Positions 1-8,800 of a stretch of DNA of 64,000 nucleotides are shown piece after piece. Source of the DNA: JABDJZ01 sp047619685 (GTDB lineage Bacteria > Bacteroidota > Rhodothermia > Rhodothermales > UBA10348); assembly GCA_047619685.1 (NCBI GenBank), contig JBLHLC010000005.1:1-64000 (forward strand), written 5' to 3'. Positions within the stretch are counted from its first letter, which is position 1; each line of letters begins with the position of its first letter. A model generated the notes under the pieces. That model had not been told where the DNA came from, ran no database searches, and saw only the letters and a program-made list of their open reading frames with translations. Both the position numbers and the translations under genes were made by a program.

Positions 1-788
1 TGAGCTTCACCCCGCAGACCGACGCCACCGGCACGGCCACCGTCACGGCAACCGCGGTGGACGACGGCGGCACGGCAAACGGGGGCTCCGACACCTCGGC
101 AAGCGCCACGTTTACCATCGAGGTGACCGGCGCCACCGCCATAACAGGTACGGTCACATTCTCGGTAGACATGACTCGCGAACTGGCCCTTGGCAATGCG
201 TTTCTGACTGACGAGTTTGGGGTGCGCGGCAATACGGCGCCCCTGAGTTGGGAGAACTCTCTCGTGATGACGGATGCCGCGGGTTCGGGTGTCTACTCTG
301 CTGGCGCATCGTTTACACTGGCGCCTTTCTCGCGGCTCGAATACAAGTTTGTCTATCGGGATCCAGCGACGAACGAGGTGTTCTTTGAAGGAAGCGTAGG
401 CACGGGCGATTCTGGAAACCGGGTTCTCGAGTTCAGCGGCGACCAGGAAGTGCCGACTGCGTTCTACAACAATGTCTCGGGGGTGAGCACAGAACCGACC
501 GTAATCCCCGATGCCTTCAGGCTTGGCGGCAATTATCCGAATCCGTTCAATCCCACGACGACACTTCTTATAGATCTGCCAGAAGCAGGTCGCATAGAGG
601 TTCGGGTGACTGACGTACTTGGCCGGGAAGTTCTCGTGCTCCTACAGTCAGGCATGTCCGCCGGAACCGCTCAACCCGTCGTGCTGGATGCTTCCGAGTT
701 GCCATCGGGTGTTTACGTGTATCGCGTGCTCCTTATGGGCGCTACGGAGTCCCATTCCGGGGTCGGACTGATGACTTTACACAAATAG
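1..788 (+). CDS. C-terminal part of a secreted protein with a T9SS sorting domain
   Basis: The gene is open at the left edge; the reading frame runs from base 3 to the TAG at 786-788. The visible part begins in a Ser/Thr/Gly-rich Ig-like segment. It then has a region opening GTVTFSVDMT and reaching YKFVYRD, which resembles the beta-sandwich fold of small carbohydrate-binding modules (resemblance only). The last ~85 residues are a type IX secretion sorting domain: NYPNPFNPTT, then VTDVLGREV, then ELPSGVYVYRV. By family knowledge this domain directs export across the outer membrane and cell-surface attachment. The catalytic or main domain lies outside the window, so the function is unknown. A GTG lies in frame at 57 but is not a credible start because coding continues upstream of it. 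Confidence 0.85.
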   Translation, partial: SFTPQTDATGTATVTATAVDDGGTANGGSDTSASATFTIEVTGATAITGTVTFSVDMTRELALGNAFLTDEFGVRGNTAPLSWENSLVMTDAAGSGVYSAGASFTLAPFSRLEYKFVYRDPATNEVFFEGSVGTGDSGNRVLEFSGDQEVPTAFYNNVSGVSTEPTVIPDAFRLGGNYPNPFNPTTTLLIDLPEAGRIEVRVTDVLGREVLVLLQSGMSAGTAQPVVLDASELPSGVYVYRVLLMGATESHSGVGLMTLHK

Positions 789-796
789 ACTACAGG

Positions 797-851
797 AAGG
801 CCCCTGCGTCTCGCGGCGCCGGGGCCTTTGTCCGGAGGGCCTGAAGGCCCT
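797..851. terminator. Double-hairpin terminator between convergent genes
   Basis: Two stem-loops lie in the gap between the convergent genes ending at 788 and 981. The first pairs AAGGCCCC (797-804) with GGGGCCTT (821-828) and is followed by a T. The second pairs AGGGCC (836-841) with GGCCCT (846-851) around a TGAA loop. Their place and symmetry suggest bidirectional termination. No other feature is visible between 852 and 980. Confidence 0.6.
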
Positions 852-980
852 GGAAATGTATCCCGGGGGAGGTACACACGTCCGAGGTCTCGGTCAGACG
901 GAATTTCACGGAGTCCGCGGCGGCAGCGTGCAGCAGACGCTGGAAAGGACACGAAGGCCTGGGTCTAAGCCCGTCCAAGG

Positions 981-2345
981 CTATTTCACGTACACCGTCT
1001 TGGCGTTTACGAACTCCTTGATGCCAAACTCCGATAGCTCACGCCCATAGCCGCTCTCACCAATCCCGCCGAAGGGCAGGCGCGGATCTGACTTGACGAG
1101 CGAGTTAACAAAACAGCAGCCCGCGTTGAGTTCGGTCGCCGCAATCCGCTCTCCACGCGCAACGTCGCGGGTAAACACAGCCGCGCCGAGGCCAAACCGG
1201 CTGTCGTTGGCTATGGCAATGGCGCCGGCCTCGTCCTTGGCAGCGATAATGGCCGCCACGGGCCCAAAGAGCTCGTCGTGGTACGCCGGCATTCCTGGCT
1301 TGACGTCCTTCAAAATGGTAGGAGGGTACCAGGCGCCTGCTCCCTCTGGGATCTCACCCCCCAGAAGGCAGGTTGCTCCTTTCTTGATGCTCTCGGTGAC
1401 CTGCTCGTGCAGCTCGTCGCGCAGGTCGGTGCGGGCTTGGGGTCCGACGTCCGTCCCTTCCTCCAACGGATCGCCCATTTTCTTGTTGGACATGAGGGCC
1501 ACGCACTTGTCCTGGAAGGCATCCTGGACGGACGCGACAACGATGAAGCGTTTGGCGGCAATGCAACTCTGGCCGCTGTTGATCAGGCGGCTGTTGACGC
1601 AAGCCGCGGCCGCCAAGTCCAGGTCCGCGTCCTCCAGGATTACGTAGGGATCGCTCCCGCCAAGCTCGAGGACCGTCTTCTTCAGCGATGCCCCGGCGGT
1701 CTTGGCCACAGCGCGGCCCGCGCCAACGCTACCCGTGAGGGTGACGGCCTTGACGGCCGGATTCTCGATGACCCGGGCCACCTTCTTGCTACCAATCTTG
1801 AGCGTGCGAAACAGGTTGCCGGGGAAACCTGCCAAATGAAAAATCTCCTCGATGGCCAGTGCACAGCCGGTGACGTTGGATGCGTGCTTGAGCACGCCGC
1901 CGTTGCCCGCCATGAGCGTGGGCGCCGCAAACCGAAAGACCTGCCAGAGGGGGAAATTCCATGGCATGACAGCCAGCACGACTCCCAACGGCTGGAACGT
2001 GACAAAGCTGCGCGAGGCGTCGGTTTCAATTACCTCTTCGGCCAGAAAGGCCTCCGCGTTCTCGGCGTAGTACTCGCACACCCACGCGCACTTCTCTACT
2101 TCCGCGCGGCCGCCTGTGATCGGTTTCCCCATCTCCACGGCCATCAGTTCGGCCAGGCGCTCCTTCTGACGGCGCAGCGCCTCAGCCGCCGCATTCATGA
2201 GCCGAGCCCGCTCCGCAAAACCGGTGTGCTTCCAAGCCTCGGCTTCCTTTTGGACCTGAAGCAGAATCTGGTCGACCTGCTGGTCGGTGTGCTCGGGATA
2301 CTCGGTGATCAGTTCGTTGGTGGCGGGATTCAGGGATATTAGCAT
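981..2345 (-). CDS. NAD(P)-dependent succinate-semialdehyde dehydrogenase
   Basis: This is an aldehyde dehydrogenase of 454 residues, the length of the short Sad/YneI-type succinate-semialdehyde dehydrogenases. It opens with SLNPATNELI. The general base is Glu227 in the LELGG motif and the catalytic cysteine is Cys261 in NSGQSCIAAKR. It should oxidise succinate semialdehyde to succinate in the cytoplasm. Its ATG overlaps the TAA of the upstream decarboxylase gene by one base (TAATG), so the two are probably translationally coupled. The same gene order, with partners of nearly the same size, is known for the cyanobacterial 2-oxoglutarate decarboxylase / SSADH bypass, which supports succinate semialdehyde as substrate. 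Substrate choice within the ALDH family is inferred, not proven. Confidence 0.88.
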   Translation of the reverse strand: MLISLNPATNELITEYPEHTDQQVDQILLQVQKEAEAWKHTGFAERARLMNAAAEALRRQKERLAELMAVEMGKPITGGRAEVEKCAWVCEYYAENAEAFLAEEVIETDASRSFVTFQPLGVVLAVMPWNFPLWQVFRFAAPTLMAGNGGVLKHASNVTGCALAIEEIFHLAGFPGNLFRTLKIGSKKVARVIENPAVKAVTLTGSVGAGRAVAKTAGASLKKTVLELGGSDPYVILEDADLDLAAAACVNSRLINSGQSCIAAKRFIVVASVQDAFQDKCVALMSNKKMGDPLEEGTDVGPQARTDLRDELHEQVTESIKKGATCLLGGEIPEGAGAWYPPTILKDVKPGMPAYHDELFGPVAAIIAAKDEAGAIAIANDSRFGLGAAVFTRDVARGERIAATELNAGCCFVNSLVKSDPRLPFGGIGESGYGRELSEFGIKEFVNAKTVYVK

Positions 2346-3991
2346 TAGTTATGACTCCAGTATGCAGACAGCTTTTCAGTGAGTTGGTCATTCACGGCGG
2401 GATTGATGGGGATCTCCACCAACCGCAGTTGTCCGGACGAAATACTGTCTTCGAGAGTGGTCGCCAGATCGGGTACACTAGTGGGGCGGAATGCCTTGAT
2501 CCCAAAGCTTTCCGCCAATCGAACAAAGTCGGGATTGGTGAGGCGGGTTCCGGTGGACTCACCCGTGTGCATGCGTTGTTTCCAACTGATCAGGCCGTAA
2601 TCATTGTCGTTGAACACCACGATGGTGAAGCCCACGCCAAGACGCGTTGCCGTTTCGAGCTCCTGGACATTCATCATGAAACCTCCGTCACCCATAGCGG
2701 CCACAACAGGCCTACCCGGGTCGGCCAGGCAGGCTGCAATACCTCCGGGAAGCGCAATGCCCATGGTGGCCAGCCCATTTGACATGAGGCATCCACCGGG
2801 ACAATGGGTGAGAAAATTCCGGGCGATCCACATTTTGTGGCTACCCACATCGCTGATCAGGAGGCCGTGGTCCGGGAGGGCGTCGCGAATCAGATTCAAG
2901 CCTCCGGGGATCGTAAAGTCATCGCCCTTTGCCAGGTCGTACCCGCGGATGTCTTCGACGATGCGCGTGCGAATGTCCGCGGCCCAGCCGTCTTCGAAGG
3001 CGCAGGCGCGCTCCTTCATGGCACGGTTCAGCTCCCAGAGCGTAGCGGAAATATCGCATACCACTTCTGTCTGAGGGCGATAGTGCGTGTCGACCTCGGC
3101 GGGGTCAAAGTCGATGTGGACGACGGGCTTGCTGTTATTGGGGTTCCAGGCTTCGGGCGAGTACTCAGCAATGTCGTAGCCCACGGTCAGGATGAGGTCT
3201 GCCCGCTCGACGGCCTCCAAGACGTAGTCCTTGAAGCCAAGGCCGATGGACAGAAGCGAGAGCGGATTCTCGTCCGAGACCGCGCCCTTGCCCATGAAGG
3301 TGTGCGCCACCGGAATCCGGAACGCGTTCACAAGGTCCGAGAGGTGCTTAGAGGCGCGCTTGCGGATGGCCCCGTTCCCCGCAATGATGAGCGGCCGCTT
3401 GGCCTTTTCCAGTAGGTCCAGGGTCTCGTTGAGCGCCTTGTAGTCGGGCCCGGGTCGACGGACTCTCCGGCGCGGAATGAGGTCCGTGACTTGGGTGTCC
3501 GAGGCCGCCACATCCTCAGACAATTCGATATGGGTGGCTCCCGGCTTCTCGAATTCGGCCAGCTTGAACGCCTTTCGAACCACCTCCGGAACAACGTCCG
3601 GGGTGGCGATGGCGGTGTTCCACTTGGTGACGGGCCTGAACATGCTGACGACGTCCAGATTCTGGTGACTGCTGTTGTGGAGGCGCTCCAGGTCTCCCTG
3701 GCCCGTTATCGCAACGAGGGGGCTCTTGTCCAACTGGGCGTCGGCCACACCCGTCAGCAAATTGGTGGCGCCTGGGCCGAGTGTGGCCAGGCACACGCCG
3801 GCGTCCCCGGTGATGCGTCCCCAGACATCGGCCATGAATGCCGCGCCCTGTTCGTGGCGCGTGGGGACGAACTCAATAGGAGAGTCTTCCAGCGAAAACA
3901 GGAGGTCCTCATTCTCTTCTCCGGGCACACCAAAAACGTAGCGTACCCCCTCGTTTTCCAGGGCTTTGACGAAGAGATCGGAGACTTTCAT
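2345..3991 (-). CDS. ThDP-dependent decarboxylase of the IlvB family, probable 2-oxoglutarate decarboxylase
   Basis: The 548-residue protein has the full acetolactate-synthase-like fold. An N-terminal pyrimidine-binding domain carries the catalytic glutamate (Glu47 in TRHEQGAAFMA). A central domain follows, then a C-terminal ThDP/Mg domain with GDGGFMMNVQEL and a downstream NDNDYG. An automatic annotation would say acetolactate synthase large subunit. No small regulatory subunit gene is nearby. The gene is coupled to a succinate-semialdehyde dehydrogenase, as in cyanobacteria, where the IlvB-like partner decarboxylates 2-oxoglutarate to succinate semialdehyde. I therefore favour a role in that TCA-cycle bypass (inference). 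The alternatives are a catabolic acetolactate synthase or another 2-oxoacid decarboxylase. About 380 bases separate it from the divergent flavoprotein gene. Confidence 0.8.
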   Translation of the reverse strand: MKVSDLFVKALENEGVRYVFGVPGEENEDLLFSLEDSPIEFVPTRHEQGAAFMADVWGRITGDAGVCLATLGPGATNLLTGVADAQLDKSPLVAITGQGDLERLHNSSHQNLDVVSMFRPVTKWNTAIATPDVVPEVVRKAFKLAEFEKPGATHIELSEDVAASDTQVTDLIPRRRVRRPGPDYKALNETLDLLEKAKRPLIIAGNGAIRKRASKHLSDLVNAFRIPVAHTFMGKGAVSDENPLSLLSIGLGFKDYVLEAVERADLILTVGYDIAEYSPEAWNPNNSKPVVHIDFDPAEVDTHYRPQTEVVCDISATLWELNRAMKERACAFEDGWAADIRTRIVEDIRGYDLAKGDDFTIPGGLNLIRDALPDHGLLISDVGSHKMWIARNFLTHCPGGCLMSNGLATMGIALPGGIAACLADPGRPVVAAMGDGGFMMNVQELETATRLGVGFTIVVFNDNDYGLISWKQRMHTGESTGTRLTNPDFVRLAESFGIKAFRPTSVPDLATTLEDSISSGQLRLVEIPINPAVNDQLTEKLSAYWSHN

Positions 3992-4027
3992 GGGCTAGCT
4001 CGAGGTAGGTGCAAAGCCGAGCAATGG

Positions 4028-4192
4028 CTAGAAGCCTGTTGAACAAGTGGCGCACGCCATTCTACGGCGGCGGAACGCCCTCTGCGGTGTTGCCCCTCCT
4101 CGCAATGGCGGTGCCATTACTCTTCAGGACGCCTTACATCTGGCATTCCGGCGCTCGCAGCCTGGCATACTCCTTATTCAGCAGGCTTCTAG
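4028..4192. mobile_element. MITE-like 165-bp element with inverted ends
   Basis: The ends are imperfect inverted repeats: CTAGAAGCCTGTTGAACAAG at 4028-4047, and at 4173-4192 a sequence whose reverse complement matches it at 18 of 20 positions. The outermost CTAG could be a 4-bp target duplication of the YTAR type used by IS5-group elements. No transposase is encoded. The interior contains CCTCCTCGCAATGGCG (4095-4110), which resembles a widespread class of bacterial interspersed palindromic repeats ending in CTCGCAATGACG (recollection, not a search). The element occupies most of the space between two divergent genes. The remaining 180 bases up to 4372 show nothing I can assign beyond presumed promoters. 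Confidence 0.5.
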
Positions 4193-4372
4193 ACAACTGC
4201 CTGTATCCCTGCCGGTTCGCCGCCGAAGGAAACGAATGACATTCGATCGGCGAGACGTGCACGACCCCCTCCGGTCGGATGAACAGACTTGGGACGAGGC
4301 GACTAGCTTGTGCTCTCGCTGAGCAGATCGACGCCGTAGAGGTGCTGCCATTAATCACACGAGATCATAGAC

Positions 4373-5737
4373 ATGCGAGAGGACAATCAATTTGACCTGG
4401 TGGTAGTCGGCGGTGGAACTGGTGGACTGGGCGTCGCACGCCCCTGCATCAAGGCGGGATGGAAGGTCGCCATCGTGGATTGCTACCCCTTCGGCGGTAC
4501 ATGCATGCTTCGTGGATGCGATCCCAAGAAGATGCTTGTGGCTGTCACAGAAGCTCTCGATTCGGCCAATCGCTTGAGTGACCAAGGGCTCCAGGGCCGC
4601 AAGCAGTCCATCAACTGGGCCGGAATGATGGCCTTCAAACGGTCCTGGACAGACGTCATGCCGGGGCGCCTGGAGAAGGGCCTGGAGAAACTCGGCGCCG
4701 AACTGATTCACGGGGTCGCCCGGTTCCTGTCGCCGGAGATCCTGCAGGTAGGCGATAGGGAGCTTCATGCTCGACACTTTCATATCGCGACCGGCGCACG
4801 CCCCGTGACGCTTGACATACCGGGCGAAGAACTCGTCACGACGAGCACGGACTTCCTCGAACTTCAGGCTCTGCCGGCGCGGGTGGCGTTTATCGGCGGC
4901 GGGTTCATCGCATTCGAATTCGCGCACATTGCAAGCCGAGCAGGCGCGTCCGAGGTCGTTGTCTTGCAGAGCGGAAAGCGCCCGTTGGTCCACTTCGACC
5001 CAGAGATCGTTGCAGTCCAAATGGAGCGCACCCGAGAACTTGGCATCGACGTTCGCTGCGAATCCCGTGTGGAGGCGGTCCGGAGCATCGGAGACGGCCT
5101 GCAGGTCGAATTCGCAACACCGCAGGGCCGCGAGACCATTGTCTGCGATCTCGTTGTCCACGGAGCGGGGCGTGTCCCGAATGTCGACGGGCTCAACCTG
5201 GAGGCTGCTCAGGTCGAAGTAGGGCGCCGTGGAATCCGCGTGAATGAGTTCATGCGCAGCGTCTCGAACCCGTCGGTATTCTCGGTCGGGGATTGCGCTG
5301 ACACGGGGGCGCCGAACCTGACACCCATCTCGGCGAACGAAGCTCGGATTGCCGCGAAGAACCTGCTTGCGGGAGAGGACGTCCGCCCCATGAAGTATCC
5401 ACCGATACCGAGCGTTGTATTTACTCTGCCTCCGGTGGCTCGTGTTGGCCTCTTGGAGGAGGAGGCACGGCAACAAGGCCTTGAGTTTGACGTCCGGTTC
5501 CAGAAGACGAAGAACTGGTATTCATCCCTCCGGGTCCGCGAACAGTACTCCGCGTGCAAGGTGTTGGTGGAAAGGAGCACAGGCAAAATTCTCGGCGCAC
5601 ACCTTACAGGTCCCGGAGCGGAGGAGCAGATCAATCTCTTCGCGATGGCGATGGGCGTTGGCATGACCGCGAACCAGCTCAAGGGCGTCATCTTTGCCTA
5701 TCCGAGCTACGCTTCGGATCTGGGCTCAATGCTGTAG
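4373..5737 (+). CDS. FAD-dependent pyridine nucleotide-disulfide oxidoreductase (glutathione/mercuric reductase fold)
   Basis: The 454-residue flavoprotein has an N-terminal FAD Rossmann motif (VVGGGTGGLG, residues 11-20) and a redox-active CX4C pair (Cys44 and Cys49 in GGTCMLRGC). A second Rossmann motif (FIGGGFIAFEFAH) serves NAD(P), and an SVGDCAD segment contacts FAD. The dimerisation domain lies at the C terminus. In dihydrolipoyl dehydrogenase and glutathione reductase the C-terminal HPTxxE supplies the catalytic His-Glu dyad. Here that spot reads YPSYAS (Tyr443, Ser448), so the usual base is absent. It therefore belongs to the less-studied subgroup with a dithiol but no His-Glu dyad, and its substrate is unknown. 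It faces the decarboxylase/SSADH operon across a shared upstream region. Confidence 0.82.
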   Translation: MREDNQFDLVVVGGGTGGLGVARPCIKAGWKVAIVDCYPFGGTCMLRGCDPKKMLVAVTEALDSANRLSDQGLQGRKQSINWAGMMAFKRSWTDVMPGRLEKGLEKLGAELIHGVARFLSPEILQVGDRELHARHFHIATGARPVTLDIPGEELVTTSTDFLELQALPARVAFIGGGFIAFEFAHIASRAGASEVVVLQSGKRPLVHFDPEIVAVQMERTRELGIDVRCESRVEAVRSIGDGLQVEFATPQGRETIVCDLVVHGAGRVPNVDGLNLEAAQVEVGRRGIRVNEFMRSVSNPSVFSVGDCADTGAPNLTPISANEARIAAKNLLAGEDVRPMKYPPIPSVVFTLPPVARVGLLEEEARQQGLEFDVRFQKTKNWYSSLRVREQYSACKVLVERSTGKILGAHLTGPGAEEQINLFAMAMGVGMTANQLKGVIFAYPSYASDLGSML

Positions 5738-5811
5738 ATGCGTCTCTGCGTCTGCGAGAATATATCTCATGGTCCGTGTGGGATCTGTGACGACGCCAGT
5801 CTTGACCTCAG

Positions 5812-8800
5812 CTAGATGAGCGCGTTGCGTTTCATGAAATTGACGATACCCACGACTGTCTCCTTGAGCGACGGATCGGGTATTCCGTAAGGGCTGGAGT
5901 TGCGGGCCGCCTGATACTCCGAGCTCTCGTACCGTTTGAACTCCATCGCCGAGATGTTGTCCACGGAGCCGGTCAGAAAATCGAGCAATGGAAAGAGCAG
6001 GTCGTCTCGTGTGCAACGCCTGATCACCTCGGGTATGAAATCTCGAAGCCCGAAATGTTCGAATCGTTGTCCCGCGAGCTCGGTAATTATGTCCGTGATG
6101 TCCGACATGTTGGAGTAGTCATCACGCGTGACGTGGAAGGTGCCTCCGACAGTATCGGGCAGATTCGCGATGCTGACGATATTGTTCGCCGTTACATCGG
6201 CCGGCAAGAAACTCACCTGATTGAGCGCATCGACTCCTATCCCGTACTTGATCATGAAGGCCAGAAGCCTCATGGTAATATCGAAGTTGTCGCCGCCGCC
6301 GCCCTCCGTGGGAGTGATGAGCGCTGGCCGGAAGACGCGTGTACTGAGGCCAGACCGGGCAGCTTCTGCCACAACTTGCTCGGAGACCCACTTGGACTGG
6401 CTGTAGCCAAAGTCCAGTAGCTCCATGTCCGGGTTGTTGTCGGCTTCTGACAACCGCAGTTTCGTCGCCCAGCCGAAGATGAACGTCGTGGAGACATGGT
6501 TGAAGAGCTTCGATTGTCGGCTGAAGGCCAGTCGGAGCAGTTCGTTGGTACCGGTGACGTTGGCAGCGCGCATGCCTGCATAAGTGAGCAGATAGTTGAC
6601 GATCGCGCCGTTGTGATAGATCGTGTCCACCTCCTCGGCAAGCTGGTCCCAAGTTGCGGCGTCCAAGCCCAGAGAAGGTCTCGCCAGGTCACCGCAGACT
6701 GCCACGACCCGCTGCTCGAATTGCTCAATCAGTTTTGGATCGGTCTCGGCCGCATTCAAGGCAGACCGCAAGCGCTCAAGTCCCGCCTCGGGGGTAGCCG
6801 CGCGCACCAGCACGTGGACGGCCGCGTCCGTCTGTTCCAGCAGGCTACGCAACAGAAACGGCCCAAGAAAGCCGGTGCCGCCCGTCAGCAGGATTGAGCG
6901 AGGCGATTCCAGGGATGGTGCGGGCAGAACCGGATTCGGAGGCGAAAAAGTGAGCGACCGGTCTTTGATCATTAGCGCTCGTTCCTCCGCGACCTGCGTA
7001 GCCTGGAAGGATTGGAGCAGGCTCTGGAACTGCACGATGGCCTGGTCGGGCGCTTCTTCGAAATACGTAACAAGGCGGAATAGATCGGCGATGCTGAGGT
7101 GCAGAACCAGCCGGATGTCAATCTTCTCAGCCAGCGCCGGAGCGCCCTGTGCCAGAAGCATCTCCTTCAGGTCGTGCATCAACATCACGAGGTCGATGGA
7201 GTCGATACCAACGTCCACCAGGGACTCCTTTTCATCGCCCGTGAACCCATAGCGATGCCTCAGATCTGCCAGGGGCGATTGGCTATTTCCCGCCGGGGTC
7301 TGGTCCCGGTTGGTCTCGTAGTCGAACTGCTCCAGGACCTGGAACTCACCGTTCAGCAACATCTCCTGGGCCCGGTGGCGCATGATCTTGCCCGAGCTGG
7401 TTTTGGGTACGGACTTGGACGGTACGAAGGCCAGCAGGCCAACCTCCACGTTGAGGTAGCTTCTGACCGCGGCCGTTATGGCGCGAGCATCCGGCTTGGA
7501 TTTCGGATTGGATACCTCGGCCACTACGCCGACCGTAACCTCTTGACTACCATTCTCGCCCTGAAGTTCGAATGCCGCAACACAACCGTTGCGTATCAGA
7601 GGTGAGGCTTGTTCGACTATGGTCTCGATGTCTTGCGGATAGTAGTTCTGACCGCGGACGATAATCAGGTCCTTTCGGCGCCCGCACACGTAAAGCTCGC
7701 CCTCATGGAGAAAGCCCATGTCGCCAGTCCGCAGGTACTCGGCAGGATCCGTGGAATCGCTGTTGATCCGGGCGCGGAATGCGTGTTCCGTCAGATCAGC
7801 GTCATTCCAATAGCCGAGGCATTTGCTGCTGCCTGTCACCCAAATTTCGCCAACCTGGCTCTTTTCGAGAACGGCCCGCGTCTCCGGTTCGACAATCCGG
7901 ATCGATACGTCGCCAATTGGCCGCCCACAACTCATTAGGTGAATTGCTCCTGAGACTTCGGAGACCGCTTGCGTCGTCTGTACAAGTCCTCGGTTCAGTC
8001 TTCGCCTGTTTAGCGAGAGCGCCTTCGTTCCGTAGCTGGTGACAGCCAGTGTGTTTTCGGCAAGCCCATAGGCTACGTAGAAGCTCTCGGGATTCAGTCC
8101 ATACGGTTCGAACTTGTGCAGGAACTGGCGATAGGTGTCCGGCCTAATGGGTTCGGCAGCGGCCATCAGGACGCGGAGCGAACTGAGATCTATCTCCTCG
8201 AGAGTTGCATCGGATATGCGTCCCGGTCGGAGGCAGAAGTCGTAGGCGAAGTTCGGGGCGGAAGATGCCGTGCCGCCGTATTTCGTAATGGTCTTGAGCC
8301 AAAGGGCGGGCCGCTGCAAGAAGGAAGTAGGCGAGAACCCATGGGTCGTCCCGCCCATGAGCAAAATGTAGATGTAGTAGCCCAGAAGCCCCATGTCGTG
8401 GTGCTGCGGCAACCAGGATACCGCAACGGGAGCCGGGTGGTCGACCACCATTTCACAGTTGCGCAGGATGTTCTCCTGGGTCACGATCACGCCCTTCGGG
8501 CTGGTGGTCGAGCCAGAAGTGTACTGCAAGAAAAAGACTTCCGATGGTGGGGGGGTGGGAACGGGGCCGGCCGTCTCCAACAACTCTTCCGTGATGATCC
8601 ACTCCAGATCGCGAATGGCTCGTCTTCCTGGAGCGATGCCGTTGCCGGTGGTCTGACCCAGACTCCGGTGCAAGAGATCCGTGCTTTCTCGACTGGTCAG
8701 AAGGGCCGCTGCCGCGCAGTCTCGGGCAATGTGCTCCATGCGATAGAGTGCCGCTCCCGAGCCGTACGCTGATGGTGGGGAGGTGGGCACCGGGATGATT

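Noticed and set aside
856..875. ATGTATCCCGGGGG at 856 and ATGTACCCCGG at 29249 as further copies of the tRNA-end repeat
   Set aside because: They share only 10-13 bases of a C/G run with the 18-mer and have no matching flanks. They show how far such similarity can arise by chance.
1278..2342. Long open frame (354 codons) on the plus strand opposite the aldehyde dehydrogenase
   Set aside because: It is the antisense of a clear ALDH gene in high-GC DNA. The translation has no recognisable motif and no ribosome-binding site.
2345..3991. Simple call as acetolactate synthase of branched-chain amino acid synthesis
   Set aside because: No ilvN or other ilv gene is adjacent and the gene is coupled to SSADH. 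The label is kept only as an alternative.
4355..5476. 373-codon minus-strand frame opposite the flavoprotein gene
   Set aside because: The real gene on the plus strand has intact FAD, NAD and CX4C motifs. The opposite frame is compositional shadow.
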